A stretch of DNA of 9,924 nucleotides from Bacteriovoracaceae bacterium (GCA_947448095.1 CANFNN010000086.1:1-9924), one strand, 5' to 3'; shown: positions 1 to 7,200, counted from the first letter of the stretch. Numbers and translations are program-made. Notes: generated by a model from the sequence alone, not told the origin.

Positions 1-579
1 GCTTTCTTTAAAGAACTCTAAAGCAGATTGAGCCGCCTTGGCTCTGTGCGAAAACTCATTCTTCCATTCCGGTAGCTCAGCTAAGCTCTTTTTATCATTC
101 TCTTTTCTCTCGGGAATAAAAATCGGATCATAGCCGAAACCTTTCTCCCCTTTGAGCTCATCTCCAATGACTCCCTGAACTCTTCCTTCAAAAAAATAAA
201 TTTCATCGGGAGATAGGTAGAAGCAAAGCACACACACAAAGTAGGCCTTGCGGTCTTTATGGGCGCCATTGAGAAGCTCAATCAACTTGAGGCACTTCTC
301 TGGATAGGTCGTGCACTCTGGTGCAAAGCGGGCCGATAAAACCCCTAATATATCTGGCAGTGATTCCACCACAAGCCCCGAATCATCAGCTAGCGAGGGA
401 ACTTTGTAGGTTTCATAATAGGCCTTGGCTTTGAGTAAGGCGTTTTCAATAAACGTTTTTCCCGACTCATCGACTTCAAGCGTTCGAGGAGCTGCGTGAA
501 TTTGAAGGGTATCTAGGAACAATTCTTTAAATTCTTCGGCTTTGTGCGCGTTTCCTGTACCAAGAAGAAAAGACTTCAT
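1..579 (-). CDS. rdgB: RdgB/HAM1-family XTP/dITP pyrophosphatase (3' end cut by window edge)
   Basis: This enzyme removes non-canonical purine nucleotides by hydrolysing XTP, dITP and ITP to the monophosphate plus pyrophosphate, which keeps them out of DNA and RNA. The 193 codons visible stay open to base 1, so the stop codon lies outside. Family motifs are clear: TGN..K at residues 8-13, FIEN near 43-46, ADDSGL at 64-69, a SAR motif at 82-84, GFGYDPIF at 147-154 and SHR at 177-179. E. coli RdgB has about 197 residues, so only a few C-terminal residues are missing. The ATG at 579 overlaps the rph stop codon as ATGA. I see no Shine-Dalgarno sequence in front of it, so translation is probably coupled to rph. 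The rph-rdgB pairing is common in bacteria. Confidence 0.95.
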   Translation of the reverse strand, partial: MKSFLLGTGNAHKAEEFKELFLDTLQIHAAPRTLEVDESGKTFIENALLKAKAYYETYKVPSLADDSGLVVESLPDILGVLSARFAPECTTYPEKCLKLIELLNGAHKDRKAYFVCVLCFYLSPDEIYFFEGRVQGVIGDELKGEKGFGYDPIFIPERKENDKKSLAELPEWKNEFSHRAKAAQSALEFFKES

Positions 580-1289
580 TTTAAATTCGCTAGTGTTGCC
601 TGTTGTTCTTTGATCACAACCTTTAAAGCACTTTGAGCACAGGTTAATAAATCGTTCATATGCGCCATTGAAAATGGTTCTTTTTCGGCAGTACCTTGAA
701 CTTCCACAAATTTCCCACTCGCTGTCATCACAATATTCATATCAGTTTCACAGCTAGAATCTTCTTCATAATTGAGATCGGCGATGACTTCATTTTTACT
801 GTTGATACCGATAGAAATGGCACAAAGCCCATCTTTAATAGGGTTTTGTTTAAGTAAACCTTCTTTCAGTAAACGTCTGACCGCCATTTCTAAGGCAATA
901 TAGGCACCAGAAATAGAAGTAGTGCGAGTCCCACCGTCAGCCACTATAACATCGCAATCAAGCATGATTGTTCGTTCGCCTAATTTAGACATATCCACTA
1001 TAGAGCGCAAAGATCGACCGATGAGGCGCTGAATTTCCTGAGTGCGTCCGGAAGCTCCTTTTCTTTCTCGCTCACAACGGGTATGAGTTGAAGAGGGAAG
1101 CATGGCATACTCTGCAGTTAACCAACCCTGACCTTTTCCTTTTAGAAATGGTGGTACAGACTCCTGAACAGATGCAGTAATATGAACCTTCGTATTACCA
1201 AATTCGGCCATGACCGATCCGTAAGCATAAGGGTTGATATGGGTGGTAAATTTAATGGGTCTTGGAGTATCACGAGTAATTAATGACAT
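576..1289 (-). CDS. rph: RNase PH, phosphorolytic tRNA 3'-end exoribonuclease
   Basis: RNase PH trims nucleotides from the 3' end of tRNA precursors, using phosphate and releasing nucleoside diphosphates; family members form cytoplasmic hexameric rings. The 237 residues match the usual length. Visible family signatures are EFGNTKV at 29-35, FLKGKGQGW at 48-56, the STHTR block at 67-71, GRTQEIQRLIGR at 81-92, LDCDV at 110-114, and ADGGTRT at 117-123, which contains the phosphate-binding GTR. The catalytic acidic region EEDSSCETDMN is at 175-185 and VQGTAE at 197-202. The N-terminus is slightly short and lacks the Arg-rich start of the E. coli protein. The ATG at 1289 follows GAGG at a normal distance. 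It is the first gene of a unit with rdgB and diverges from birA across 11 bp. Confidence 0.97.
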   Translation of the reverse strand: MSLITRDTPRPIKFTTHINPYAYGSVMAEFGNTKVHITASVQESVPPFLKGKGQGWLTAEYAMLPSSTHTRCERERKGASGRTQEIQRLIGRSLRSIVDMSKLGERTIMLDCDVIVADGGTRTTSISGAYIALEMAVRRLLKEGLLKQNPIKDGLCAISIGINSKNEVIADLNYEEDSSCETDMNIVMTASGKFVEVQGTAEKEPFSMAHMNDLLTCAQSALKVVIKEQQATLANLK

Positions 1290-1300
1290 AGGAACCTCGG
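1290..1300. promoter_or_regulatory. 11-bp divergent spacer carrying the Shine-Dalgarno sites of both rph and birA
   Basis: The whole gap between the two start codons is AGGAACCTCGG on the plus strand. The plus strand gives AGGA seven bases before the birA ATG. The minus strand gives GAGG five bases before the rph ATG. The two sites overlap because the core AGG-AA-CCT is nearly symmetric, so one short stretch serves translation in both directions. There is no room for a promoter here, so each promoter must lie inside the other gene. Confidence 0.7.
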
Positions 1301-1969
1301 ATGAAAAAATTTATACATGTTGAACGGTGTGATTCTACACAAGAACTTCTTAAAGAACAATTAGCGCTCCAAGATCATTGTGGGGATCTGACCATTAGTT
1401 GTGGACATCAACTAAAAGGTTTTGGGCGAGGATCAAATACCTGGACTGATTCACCAGGAACAGTATGTTTTTCCATGACGCTTGAGCCTCATATCAAAGT
1501 AACATTTACCGCCCTAGAGATCTCACTTCTTATAAGTCGTTTTTTTTCGCTCAAAGGAAAAGACATCAAAGTCAAATGGCCCAATGATCTGATTAATTTT
1601 CAGGGGAAAAAGTGTGGAGGAGTGATCGTACAAAACTCAGGGAACCGCTACTTCGCAGGAGCCGGCCTAAATCTTTTTCAAAATGATTCAAGATTTGGTG
1701 GCATTTATGAAGCAGAATTTGCAGTGGATAAAAAAGAATGGGCAAAAGACCTGAGTCATTTTATTACGAGTCATCGCTACACAGATTCAGAAGTACTAAC
1801 GGGAGACTGGAACAGTATATGTTTTCACTTGAACCACGAAGTAAGCATCATTGATGGTAATGAGGAAACAAGAGGGAAATTTATTGGACTTGGCCCTTAT
1901 GGTGAAGCCCTTATAGAAAACTCACAGGGCACTCATCATATTTACAACGGTAGTCTAAAATTAATTTGA
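1301..1969 (+). CDS. birA: Biotin--[acetyl-CoA-carboxylase] ligase, group I (no HTH domain)
   Basis: This enzyme activates biotin with ATP to biotinyl-AMP and attaches it to a lysine of the biotin carrier domain of acetyl-CoA carboxylase and similar enzymes. At 222 residues it lacks the N-terminal helix-turn-helix of E. coli BirA, so it should be a ligase only and not a repressor. Motifs: DSTQ at 11-14, the biotin-AMP loop GFGRGSNTW at 40-48, VKWPNDL at 91-97, KKCGGVIVQ at 103-111 and GAGLNL at 120-125. The small C-terminal SH3-like domain is near 175-222. In the loop, the residue aligned with the key Arg118 of E. coli (R43 here) is kept, but the other arginines of GRGRRGR are replaced. It is the only plus-strand gene in the window. 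The ATG is preceded by AGGA seven bases upstream. Confidence 0.93.
   Translation: MKKFIHVERCDSTQELLKEQLALQDHCGDLTISCGHQLKGFGRGSNTWTDSPGTVCFSMTLEPHIKVTFTALEISLLISRFFSLKGKDIKVKWPNDLINFQGKKCGGVIVQNSGNRYFAGAGLNLFQNDSRFGGIYEAEFAVDKKEWAKDLSHFITSHRYTDSEVLTGDWNSICFHLNHEVSIIDGNEETRGKFIGLGPYGEALIENSQGTHHIYNGSLKLI
1332..1360 (-). promoter_or_regulatory. Candidate sigma-70-type promoter for rph-rdgB inside birA
   Basis: On the minus strand TTGTTC (1355-1360, a weak -35) is followed after exactly 17 bp by TAGAAT (1332-1337, five of six bases of the -10 consensus). Transcription would start near 1325 and leave a leader of about 35 bases before the rph ATG. The promoter of rph has to lie in this area because the spacer to birA is only 11 bp. 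The -35 match is poor and AT-rich DNA yields such matches by chance, so this is only a candidate. Confidence 0.3.
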
Positions 1970-3283
1970 ATCGTTTAGAATTTTATTTGAAATTTTAGTC
2001 ATCTCTTGGCGAATAAGATTTTCTGCTAAATCAGGAATCACTTCCCATGCAATTTTTTCTACTTTTTGCTTAAACATTTCATCCATGTATTCTTGAACAT
2101 GTTTTTTTATCATTGCATCCATTTCATGACGCAATTCCTGCATATTTACGCCAGCAGAAATCGGTGCGCTTAACGGGGCAGGAATTTCAAAAGAGATCGG
2201 CTCAGGTGAACTATTCCACTGGATTTCTTCATTTTCATCAATAGGTTTAAATAAACTTTCATCAAAATATTGAGATGAATTCTGGAGATTATTTTTAACT
2301 TCTTCGATCTTGGCCGAAACTTCTTTTTTTAAATCTTCAAATTCATCAACCTTCCAAAGATCTTCCTCAACTTCATCTCTTATCTGAGCTTCTATGCTGG
2401 AGACGTCAGTTTCTTCCATTGAATTAATAGAATGCTCTATTTCAAATTCAGAATCTGAATCCATATTAAAGGTTTCAATCGAAATAAGTTTTGATTTCGT
2501 TACTGGCTTTTCTTGAATCGGTGGAGCTTTCGCGACCTCAAGATCTTCGATCGTTGGATAATCTAAATCATCGTTCTCAGGAAATTTAATCTCATCTTTA
2601 GCTGGTGCTGGTGCACTGACTTTTATTTCTAATTTATTTTTATGCTCATGCAGCGACTTAACCTCACCAATCACAGGTGGTAGGTCCATCAATGGGCCGT
2701 CAGAAGATTCTCCATTGATAATACTTGGTATACTCATTCCCCAATCACTTACTTGCTGATCAAGAGGATTAAGATGATTTCTTACATCAAAAGCAATCTT
2801 TGGTTCTTCAACCTGAGTTATTTGTTCCGTGGAATGACTGACTTTCCAGTGGTCATCTTCCATAGGAACAATGAATTCCTCTTTCTTAGGCTCTGGAAAC
2901 TTTAATTCTTCAAGGGGTGCCGTATCTACTAGGCGCTTACAAATAGCAATGAATTTATTAGAATCAAACGGTTTTACAATTTTATCCGAGGCCCCACATT
3001 TTTCCATGGAAGCATCATCAACAGTGTCAAAGGTTCCTAGCAAAAGTAAAATTCTTGCGCTCGGTACAGCTGCTTTAATTTTGGCAGCCAATTCGTAACC
3101 AGAATATTTTTCAGATAAATTAAAGTCTAAAAAGACTAGTTCAGGTTGAACTTCAGGAAGCTTTTTAAAAAGCTCATCATCGCTAACACAGTCAACGATA
3201 TCAAATGGCTGATTCGCCAAAGTAATTTTGATAACTTTTTGAATAGTTAAACTATCATCTGCCAAAAGCACTTTATGATTCAT
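1961..3283 (-). CDS. Receiver-domain protein with acidic linker and conserved helical C-terminus
   Basis: Residues 1-118 form a CheY-like receiver with a full active site: D9 and D10 for metal, D53 as phosphate acceptor, T84 and K104. A partner histidine kinase should therefore phosphorylate it. Residues about 125-375 are a low-complexity linker rich in Glu, Asp, Ser and Pro. The C-terminal 60 residues (380-440) look helical, with a segment around EKIAWEVIPDLAE at 409-421. From memory, similar tails end receiver proteins of Myxococcus- and Geobacter-type bacteria; their function is not clear to me. There is no DNA-binding, HD-GYP or GGDEF output domain, so it probably acts through protein contacts. 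The ATG at 3283 places the Asp pair at the usual position, and no Shine-Dalgarno sequence precedes it. Its 3' end overlaps birA by 9 bp tail to tail. A link to the neighbouring Tad/FHA operon is plausible but unproven. Confidence 0.9.
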   Translation of the reverse strand: MNHKVLLADDSLTIQKVIKITLANQPFDIVDCVSDDELFKKLPEVQPELVFLDFNLSEKYSGYELAAKIKAAVPSARILLLLGTFDTVDDASMEKCGASDKIVKPFDSNKFIAICKRLVDTAPLEELKFPEPKKEEFIVPMEDDHWKVSHSTEQITQVEEPKIAFDVRNHLNPLDQQVSDWGMSIPSIINGESSDGPLMDLPPVIGEVKSLHEHKNKLEIKVSAPAPAKDEIKFPENDDLDYPTIEDLEVAKAPPIQEKPVTKSKLISIETFNMDSDSEFEIEHSINSMEETDVSSIEAQIRDEVEEDLWKVDEFEDLKKEVSAKIEEVKNNLQNSSQYFDESLFKPIDENEEIQWNSSPEPISFEIPAPLSAPISAGVNMQELRHEMDAMIKKHVQEYMDEMFKQKVEKIAWEVIPDLAENLIRQEMTKISNKILNDSN

Positions 3284-3289
3284 CAGAAA

Positions 3290-3319
3290 ATTATAGATTG
3301 GGCGCGCGCAGTATGGGAA
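3290..3319 (-). promoter_or_regulatory. Candidate promoter of the receiver gene, possibly leaderless
   Basis: In the 47-bp gap after the PP2C gene the minus strand carries a perfect TATAAT (3290-3295). A TTCCCA lies 18 bp upstream (3314-3319, four of six bases of the -35 consensus). Only six bases separate TATAAT from the ATG at 3283, so transcription would start at or next to the A of the start codon. The absence of a Shine-Dalgarno sequence fits a leaderless message. The spacer includes an alternating GCGCGCGC (3302-3309), unusual in this AT-rich region. Confidence 0.45.
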
Positions 3320-3330
3320 TGGAAAAAATC

Positions 3331-4068
3331 TTAAAACTCGAGAATCATTGCGGTTTGATTATCCAGATTGCCATGAGAGTTGGATAATTTTAGTAAACTA
3401 TTCAGTCTTTCTTGGGCATCCGGCGCATTTCGGTTCAAATGGTGAAGGATTTCCTCCTCAGACAGACAAGCATACAGGCCATCAGTCATCATTAAGATCT
3501 TGTCCCCCTCCAAAAGTCTTACTTCACGCATCTGATAGCCCAGTTCTGGATACATTCCCATAGCATCCATAGGTGAAGTTCGAAATTTTGTGTCAAACTG
3601 GCCTTTGGACAAATGCTTGAGCGTATCTTCGACAATTAATTTGGAAAGAGTGCCCTGGCGATAGTGGTAGGCACAACAGTTACCAACTCCAACCAAAACC
3701 ATAAGACTATCCGATTTCGCAGCGACGATGGCACTAGAGCCAGCTCTTTGATTAAAAGGTCGATCAGAATTAAATTTGAACAGATTCTGATGAGCATTCA
3801 TCATAGAATTTAAAATCGCATTCCCCTCTAAAAGATTACGAGGATTATAATAGAGAGGCATAGTGGCATTAGGATCATCTGAGAGCTGAGTATAAAAAGA
3901 TTTGATTTCGCCTTTGAGTTTCTCCACTGCCCGGTCGCCAATTCCTGACCCACCAAAACCATCCAAAACCATAAAAAGATCATTCTCAAAATCAAAATCA
4001 TAAGCATCTTCATTCACTTGAAGATAAGGGCCTTGGTGAGTTTGAGCGGCATAGGCCTTGAGTCGCAT
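3331..4068 (-). CDS. PP2C-family Ser/Thr protein phosphatase (Stp1/PrpC type)
   Basis: A metal-dependent phosphatase that removes phosphate from Ser/Thr residues of proteins. The 245 residues match the compact bacterial type. Motifs in order: NED at 19-21, LDGFGGSG at 35-42 (the DGxGG motif), RAGSSAIVAA at 108-117, TDGL at 195-198 and LDNQT at 235-239. The metal-binding aspartates D21, D36, D196 and D236 are all present, so it should be active. The usual GDSR motif reads GNCC at 129-132, an unusual change. No membrane segment or signal peptide is visible, so it is cytoplasmic. The ATG at 4068 lies 3 bp after the stop of the upstream FHA gene, with GGAG six bases before it (4075-4078). It is the last gene of the FHA cluster. 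It probably reverses the threonine phosphorylation that the FHA domains recognise; the kinase is not in this window. Confidence 0.93.
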   Translation of the reverse strand: MRLKAYAAQTHQGPYLQVNEDAYDFDFENDLFMVLDGFGGSGIGDRAVEKLKGEIKSFYTQLSDDPNATMPLYYNPRNLLEGNAILNSMMNAHQNLFKFNSDRPFNQRAGSSAIVAAKSDSLMVLVGVGNCCAYHYRQGTLSKLIVEDTLKHLSKGQFDTKFRTSPMDAMGMYPELGYQMREVRLLEGDKILMMTDGLYACLSEEEILHHLNRNAPDAQERLNSLLKLSNSHGNLDNQTAMILEF

Positions 4069-4071
4069 AGA

Positions 4072-6267
4072 TTACTCCAGGTAATTCTTTAATTTATCGC
4101 TCGCCTTCTTATAGTATTCACTATCAGTGGGAGAGATCTGTTGAACTTCTTGGAACTTTTCCTTGGCATCTGAAAAAAGACTTAGGGACTCAGCAATAAT
4201 AGCCTCACGGTAAATTCTTTTTGATCTAGTGTCCAATGATGATCTTATATCATCTACTTCATTTAGCGCCTCAGAGTTAGTCGGCTCTATCTTTAAAATT
4301 TCAAGGAATGCTTCATACGCACTTCTTAGGTCCTGACCTTCTTTCAAGGATCGAGCCTTGCCAATCAGGGGTCCTAAATCCGCGGCTAATTGGTTTTTAG
4401 AATCGGACAACATATCGCTTGATTCTTTAACAAGGTCCTCATCAGTTCCCTTTCTTCGCAGGTACTCTTCTAATTTCAGAATGGCTTTATACCATTCTTT
4501 TTTGAGGTAATAAGTTTTCCCAGGATTAAGTGCATCAACCATTGCCTTACGAGCGGCCTCTTTACTGGCTTTTTCTAAAGCTATTCGCTCTTCTTCTTTT
4601 TGCCATGCTTCGAGTTCCATTTTTAATTGCTGTACTTCAATGTTTTCTGGATCCTTCTCCGCAATTTGAGAAAAATAACTCTCGGCCACAGTTATTTGTC
4701 TCTCTTTGACTGCCTCTCTGGCCTTCACAAGAAGTTCTTCAATTTGTCTTTTATTCTTGAGGCGCTCTTCTTCGGCGCGCTTTTGAGCTTCCAATTCTTC
4801 AAGCCGCTTCAATCCAGCTTTGGTTTGATCAAAATAGGTAGTGACCTTTTTATATTCGGGATCAATCTCCATCACGGTTTGAAACTCTTTTAAGGCCTCA
4901 AAATATTTATTTTGCTCAAAAAAGCTAACCCCTAATTCATAAGACATGTTTCGTTTTTGTTCTAGTTCTTTTGAAAGTTGAATTTTAGGCTTGGCATTTT
5001 TGTCTTTTGGCTCCAATTTAACTTCCGGAGCTTTTGCAACAGGTACAGTTTCCTCTGATGGTGACAGCAAGACGTAGCCAAGAATAAGCACAGTACTAAC
5101 TATGATAAGTTTTTTTCTCTTAACCGGATCTTTCCAGATTCTTTTAAGAAAACTTTTTTCAGGAGGAGCTTCAGAATTAAAATCAACATCACCCTCTCCG
5201 ACATCCACCATCTCTTCTTCAATTTCTTCCGTCTCAATCATTTGCCCGCTTTCAACGGGCATTAATCGATCAGACTCTGCATCAAGAAGATCAGATCTTG
5301 TTTCGAGGGAAAAACTGGTACTACCAATCACAAACTCATCTCCGGTCGAGAGATGTGCCTTGTTGATTCGTTCACCATTTAAAATCGTACCGTTTGAAGA
5401 ATTTAAATCCTCAAGAGTAATATCAATATTATTTTTTCTGAGTACGGCATGAATTGTTGAAACTTCGGGATCATCCAGAACAATCTGACATTTTTTTGGA
5501 TCTCGACCAATATATATTTCGGCAGTATCAATTTGATATCTGTCATACGGGGCGTGATCACCAAATAGAACCAGTTGATAATTAACAAAGGCTTTGAAGA
5601 AACGAGTACTTTCTTCACTCAATCCTTCATCACTAGTACCGCTATCTTCACCAAAAGTGGAAACCTCATTGTCCCCAAAAGTTTCAGTGGGAAGAAGATT
5701 ATCTTCTGATGGAGTCTCATCACCAAATGAATCTCCACCTTCTGAAAAGCTTTCTGACTCTTCAGGAGCAACGACCTCTTCATTAACATCGCTAGCTGAG
5801 CTAAGCATTTCGGTCGATTCAAGCTCTTCAAGAGGTAATGAATCACTTACCATGTCATCAAGTTCACTTAAATTATTTGAGGACGTATTCTGTGTTTTAA
5901 CTTCTTGGTAATGAATTGGTTCAGGGGCTTGATAAATGTTTTTCTCAGGCGCTTTAAGACTAGACGGTAAATTCGAGACAATTACCGAATAGGATCCAAA
6001 TTTAATCTCATCACCTTCATGAATATCCATTTTTCCAGAATTCTGACCATTCACACTGATAACGCCCAACTGAGAAAGCTTTTCACATATCCATTTACCA
6101 TTTTCATTTTTCAGGACGAAATGGTGCCTTGAGATCAAAGGATCTTCAATAAGGACATGACAGTCCTCAGATCTTCCAATAAAAATTTCGTACCTTTCAT
6201 TGATATCTGGTGTTTCTACCAGATAGTCATTAATCGGAACGTGATTTTTTAAGACAGTTAGTTTCAC
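4072..6267 (-). CDS. Membrane protein with two FHA domains and C-terminal TPR/coiled-coil region
   Basis: FHA domains bind phosphothreonine peptides. The first (about 5-98) has GR at 31-32 and SRHH at 46-49, but its usual Asn-Gly-Thr loop is degenerate. The second (about 228-322) is complete: GR at 254-255, S270/H273, SNGT at 291-294 and NG at 297-298. Between them lies an acidic, Ser/Glu-rich linker (about 125-222). One membrane span (about 386-402) follows a Lys/Arg cluster and precedes Ser-Glu-Glu, which predicts the FHA domains inside and the C-terminus outside. Residues 440-730 hold TPR-like repeats (near 442-475, 512-545, 580-605, 635-668, 684-715) with Lys/Glu-rich coiled-coil stretches between. 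The start is GTG at 6267: an in-frame TAG lies eight codons upstream and no ATG lies between. The 5' end overlaps the upstream gene by 38 bp. The exact function is unknown; I infer a scaffold for the Tad machine. Confidence 0.9.
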   Translation of the reverse strand: MKLTVLKNHVPINDYLVETPDINERYEIFIGRSEDCHVLIEDPLISRHHFVLKNENGKWICEKLSQLGVISVNGQNSGKMDIHEGDEIKFGSYSVIVSNLPSSLKAPEKNIYQAPEPIHYQEVKTQNTSSNNLSELDDMVSDSLPLEELESTEMLSSASDVNEEVVAPEESESFSEGGDSFGDETPSEDNLLPTETFGDNEVSTFGEDSGTSDEGLSEESTRFFKAFVNYQLVLFGDHAPYDRYQIDTAEIYIGRDPKKCQIVLDDPEVSTIHAVLRKNNIDITLEDLNSSNGTILNGERINKAHLSTGDEFVIGSTSFSLETRSDLLDAESDRLMPVESGQMIETEEIEEEMVDVGEGDVDFNSEAPPEKSFLKRIWKDPVKRKKLIIVSTVLILGYVLLSPSEETVPVAKAPEVKLEPKDKNAKPKIQLSKELEQKRNMSYELGVSFFEQNKYFEALKEFQTVMEIDPEYKKVTTYFDQTKAGLKRLEELEAQKRAEEERLKNKRQIEELLVKAREAVKERQITVAESYFSQIAEKDPENIEVQQLKMELEAWQKEEERIALEKASKEAARKAMVDALNPGKTYYLKKEWYKAILKLEEYLRRKGTDEDLVKESSDMLSDSKNQLAADLGPLIGKARSLKEGQDLRSAYEAFLEILKIEPTNSEALNEVDDIRSSLDTRSKRIYREAIIAESLSLFSDAKEKFQEVQQISPTDSEYYKKASDKLKNYLE

Positions 6268-7198
6268 CTGGCTCCATTCCCATTCTGGTTTCTAAGTCTT
6301 TTATCTGTGTTTCAGCATTCTTGTAGCGTGGATCATCGGGAACTGTATAAAGCAGTCGAATAATTGAACAATATGAAACGACTGAACTCTGAAACTTAAG
6401 GGCACCTTCGTCCCTTTGCGCTCTGATCGTAAATTCTTCAATTGTTTTATCCAGTCTTTCTTTAGTTTTTCTTAAATGGTACTCAGCATAAGAGTCACCA
6501 GGAGAAATAATAAGCGCAAGATTGAATTCAGCAATTGCCCTAAAATAATTTCCTTCCCTAAATTCTCGTAAGCCTCTTTGATAAATAATATTTAACTTCT
6601 CTTTGACGGCCTTGTCTTCATTGGCTTGTCGTTTTTTAAGTTGCGCCAAGTATTCTCCGGACACATCTTGGTAGTTAGCCGTATTCTGCTTTTTCGATTT
6701 CCCTGAGTTGTCAGAGCTTGATTTATCATCTCCAAGAATCATATAAATAAAAAAACCTGCCAAAAGGATCATAGGAATCAGCGTTTTTTTCGCTCCCGCC
6801 CCTGTTGGCGCTTCGGAGTTTTTATCTTTTGCTGCTTTCGGTTTGGCGTTTACTTCGACTTTGGCAAACTTAAAGACAGTCTGTCCCACAATCAGCTTAT
6901 CACCCTCATTTAAAGGAGACTGAGTTACTTTTTTTTCATTAACAACAATACCGTTTTGCGATCCTAGATCTGTTGCCACCCAACCGTTACCAACTTTTGT
7001 TATTTCTGCATGCTCGCGACTGGCCTTGGTATCATTGAGTTTAATGTCAGCGTTATCACCGCGACCTATAACAATCCGGTTTCCAGCTAAAACATAAGAC
7101 TCACCCTTACTGCTACCAGTAAGGCATACTAGCCGGAAGTAGGTTCCGGCCTCTTTGGGAGATTCAAAATGTTTAAGAACTAAAACATTCTTTGCCAT
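6230..7198 (-). CDS. FHA domain - single membrane span - TPR protein
   Basis: The FHA domain (about 20-113) has the full phosphothreonine-binding set: GR at 45-46, SREH at 60-63 and QNG at 81-83 followed by N87. A Lys/Ala-rich linker leads to one membrane span (about 139-156). KK lies just before it and GDD just after, which predicts FHA inside and the C-terminus outside. Residues 203-236 form a convincing TPR unit (YQRGLREF...AIAEFNLAL), and a second, looser helical pair lies near 262-300. The order matches the next gene downstream, which has an extra FHA and more TPR repeats, so the two are probably paralogues. The ATG at 7198 sits 2 bp after the previous stop with no clear Shine-Dalgarno, so translation is probably coupled. 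Function unknown; probably a membrane component working with the Tad system. Confidence 0.9.
   Translation of the reverse strand: MAKNVLVLKHFESPKEAGTYFRLVCLTGSSKGESYVLAGNRIVIGRGDNADIKLNDTKASREHAEITKVGNGWVATDLGSQNGIVVNEKKVTQSPLNEGDKLIVGQTVFKFAKVEVNAKPKAAKDKNSEAPTGAGAKKTLIPMILLAGFFIYMILGDDKSSSDNSGKSKKQNTANYQDVSGEYLAQLKKRQANEDKAVKEKLNIIYQRGLREFREGNYFRAIAEFNLALIISPGDSYAEYHLRKTKERLDKTIEEFTIRAQRDEGALKFQSSVVSYCSIIRLLYTVPDDPRYKNAETQIKDLETRMGMEPGETNCLKKSRSD
6272..6275 (-). promoter_or_regulatory. Ribosome binding site (GGAG) that fixes the GTG start of the double-FHA gene
   Basis: On the minus strand GGAG precedes the GTG at 6267 by four bases, inside the end of the upstream FHA gene. The spacing is slightly short, but no other start codon lies between the upstream in-frame stop and the first FHA domain. 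The 38-bp overlap suggests translational coupling. Confidence 0.5.
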
Positions 7199-7200
7199 AA

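Noticed and set aside
81..281. Short minus-strand frame inside rdgB
   Set aside because: It lies in another frame of rdgB, whose motifs run through the whole stretch.
1201..1300. Promoter for birA upstream of its ATG
   Set aside because: TTGATA at 1234-1239 resembles a -35, but no acceptable -10 lies 16-18 bp downstream. Other combinations are also poor, so no site is called.
1955..1998. AT-rich inverted repeat (CTAAAATT ... AATTTTAG) around the birA stop, as a bidirectional terminator
   Set aside because: The stem has almost no G/C and the loop is about 28 bases, so a stable terminator hairpin is unlikely.
3320..3345. T-run directly after the PP2C stop (minus strand), as an intrinsic terminator
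   Set aside because: There is a run of six T, but the only hairpin before it is the short self-palindrome CTCGAG, too small for a stem with loop.
5102..5911. Plus- and minus-strand Ser-rich frames over the double-FHA gene
   Set aside because: They mirror the acidic Ser/Glu-rich linker and FHA coding region; the FHA and TPR motifs show that the other frame is the real one.
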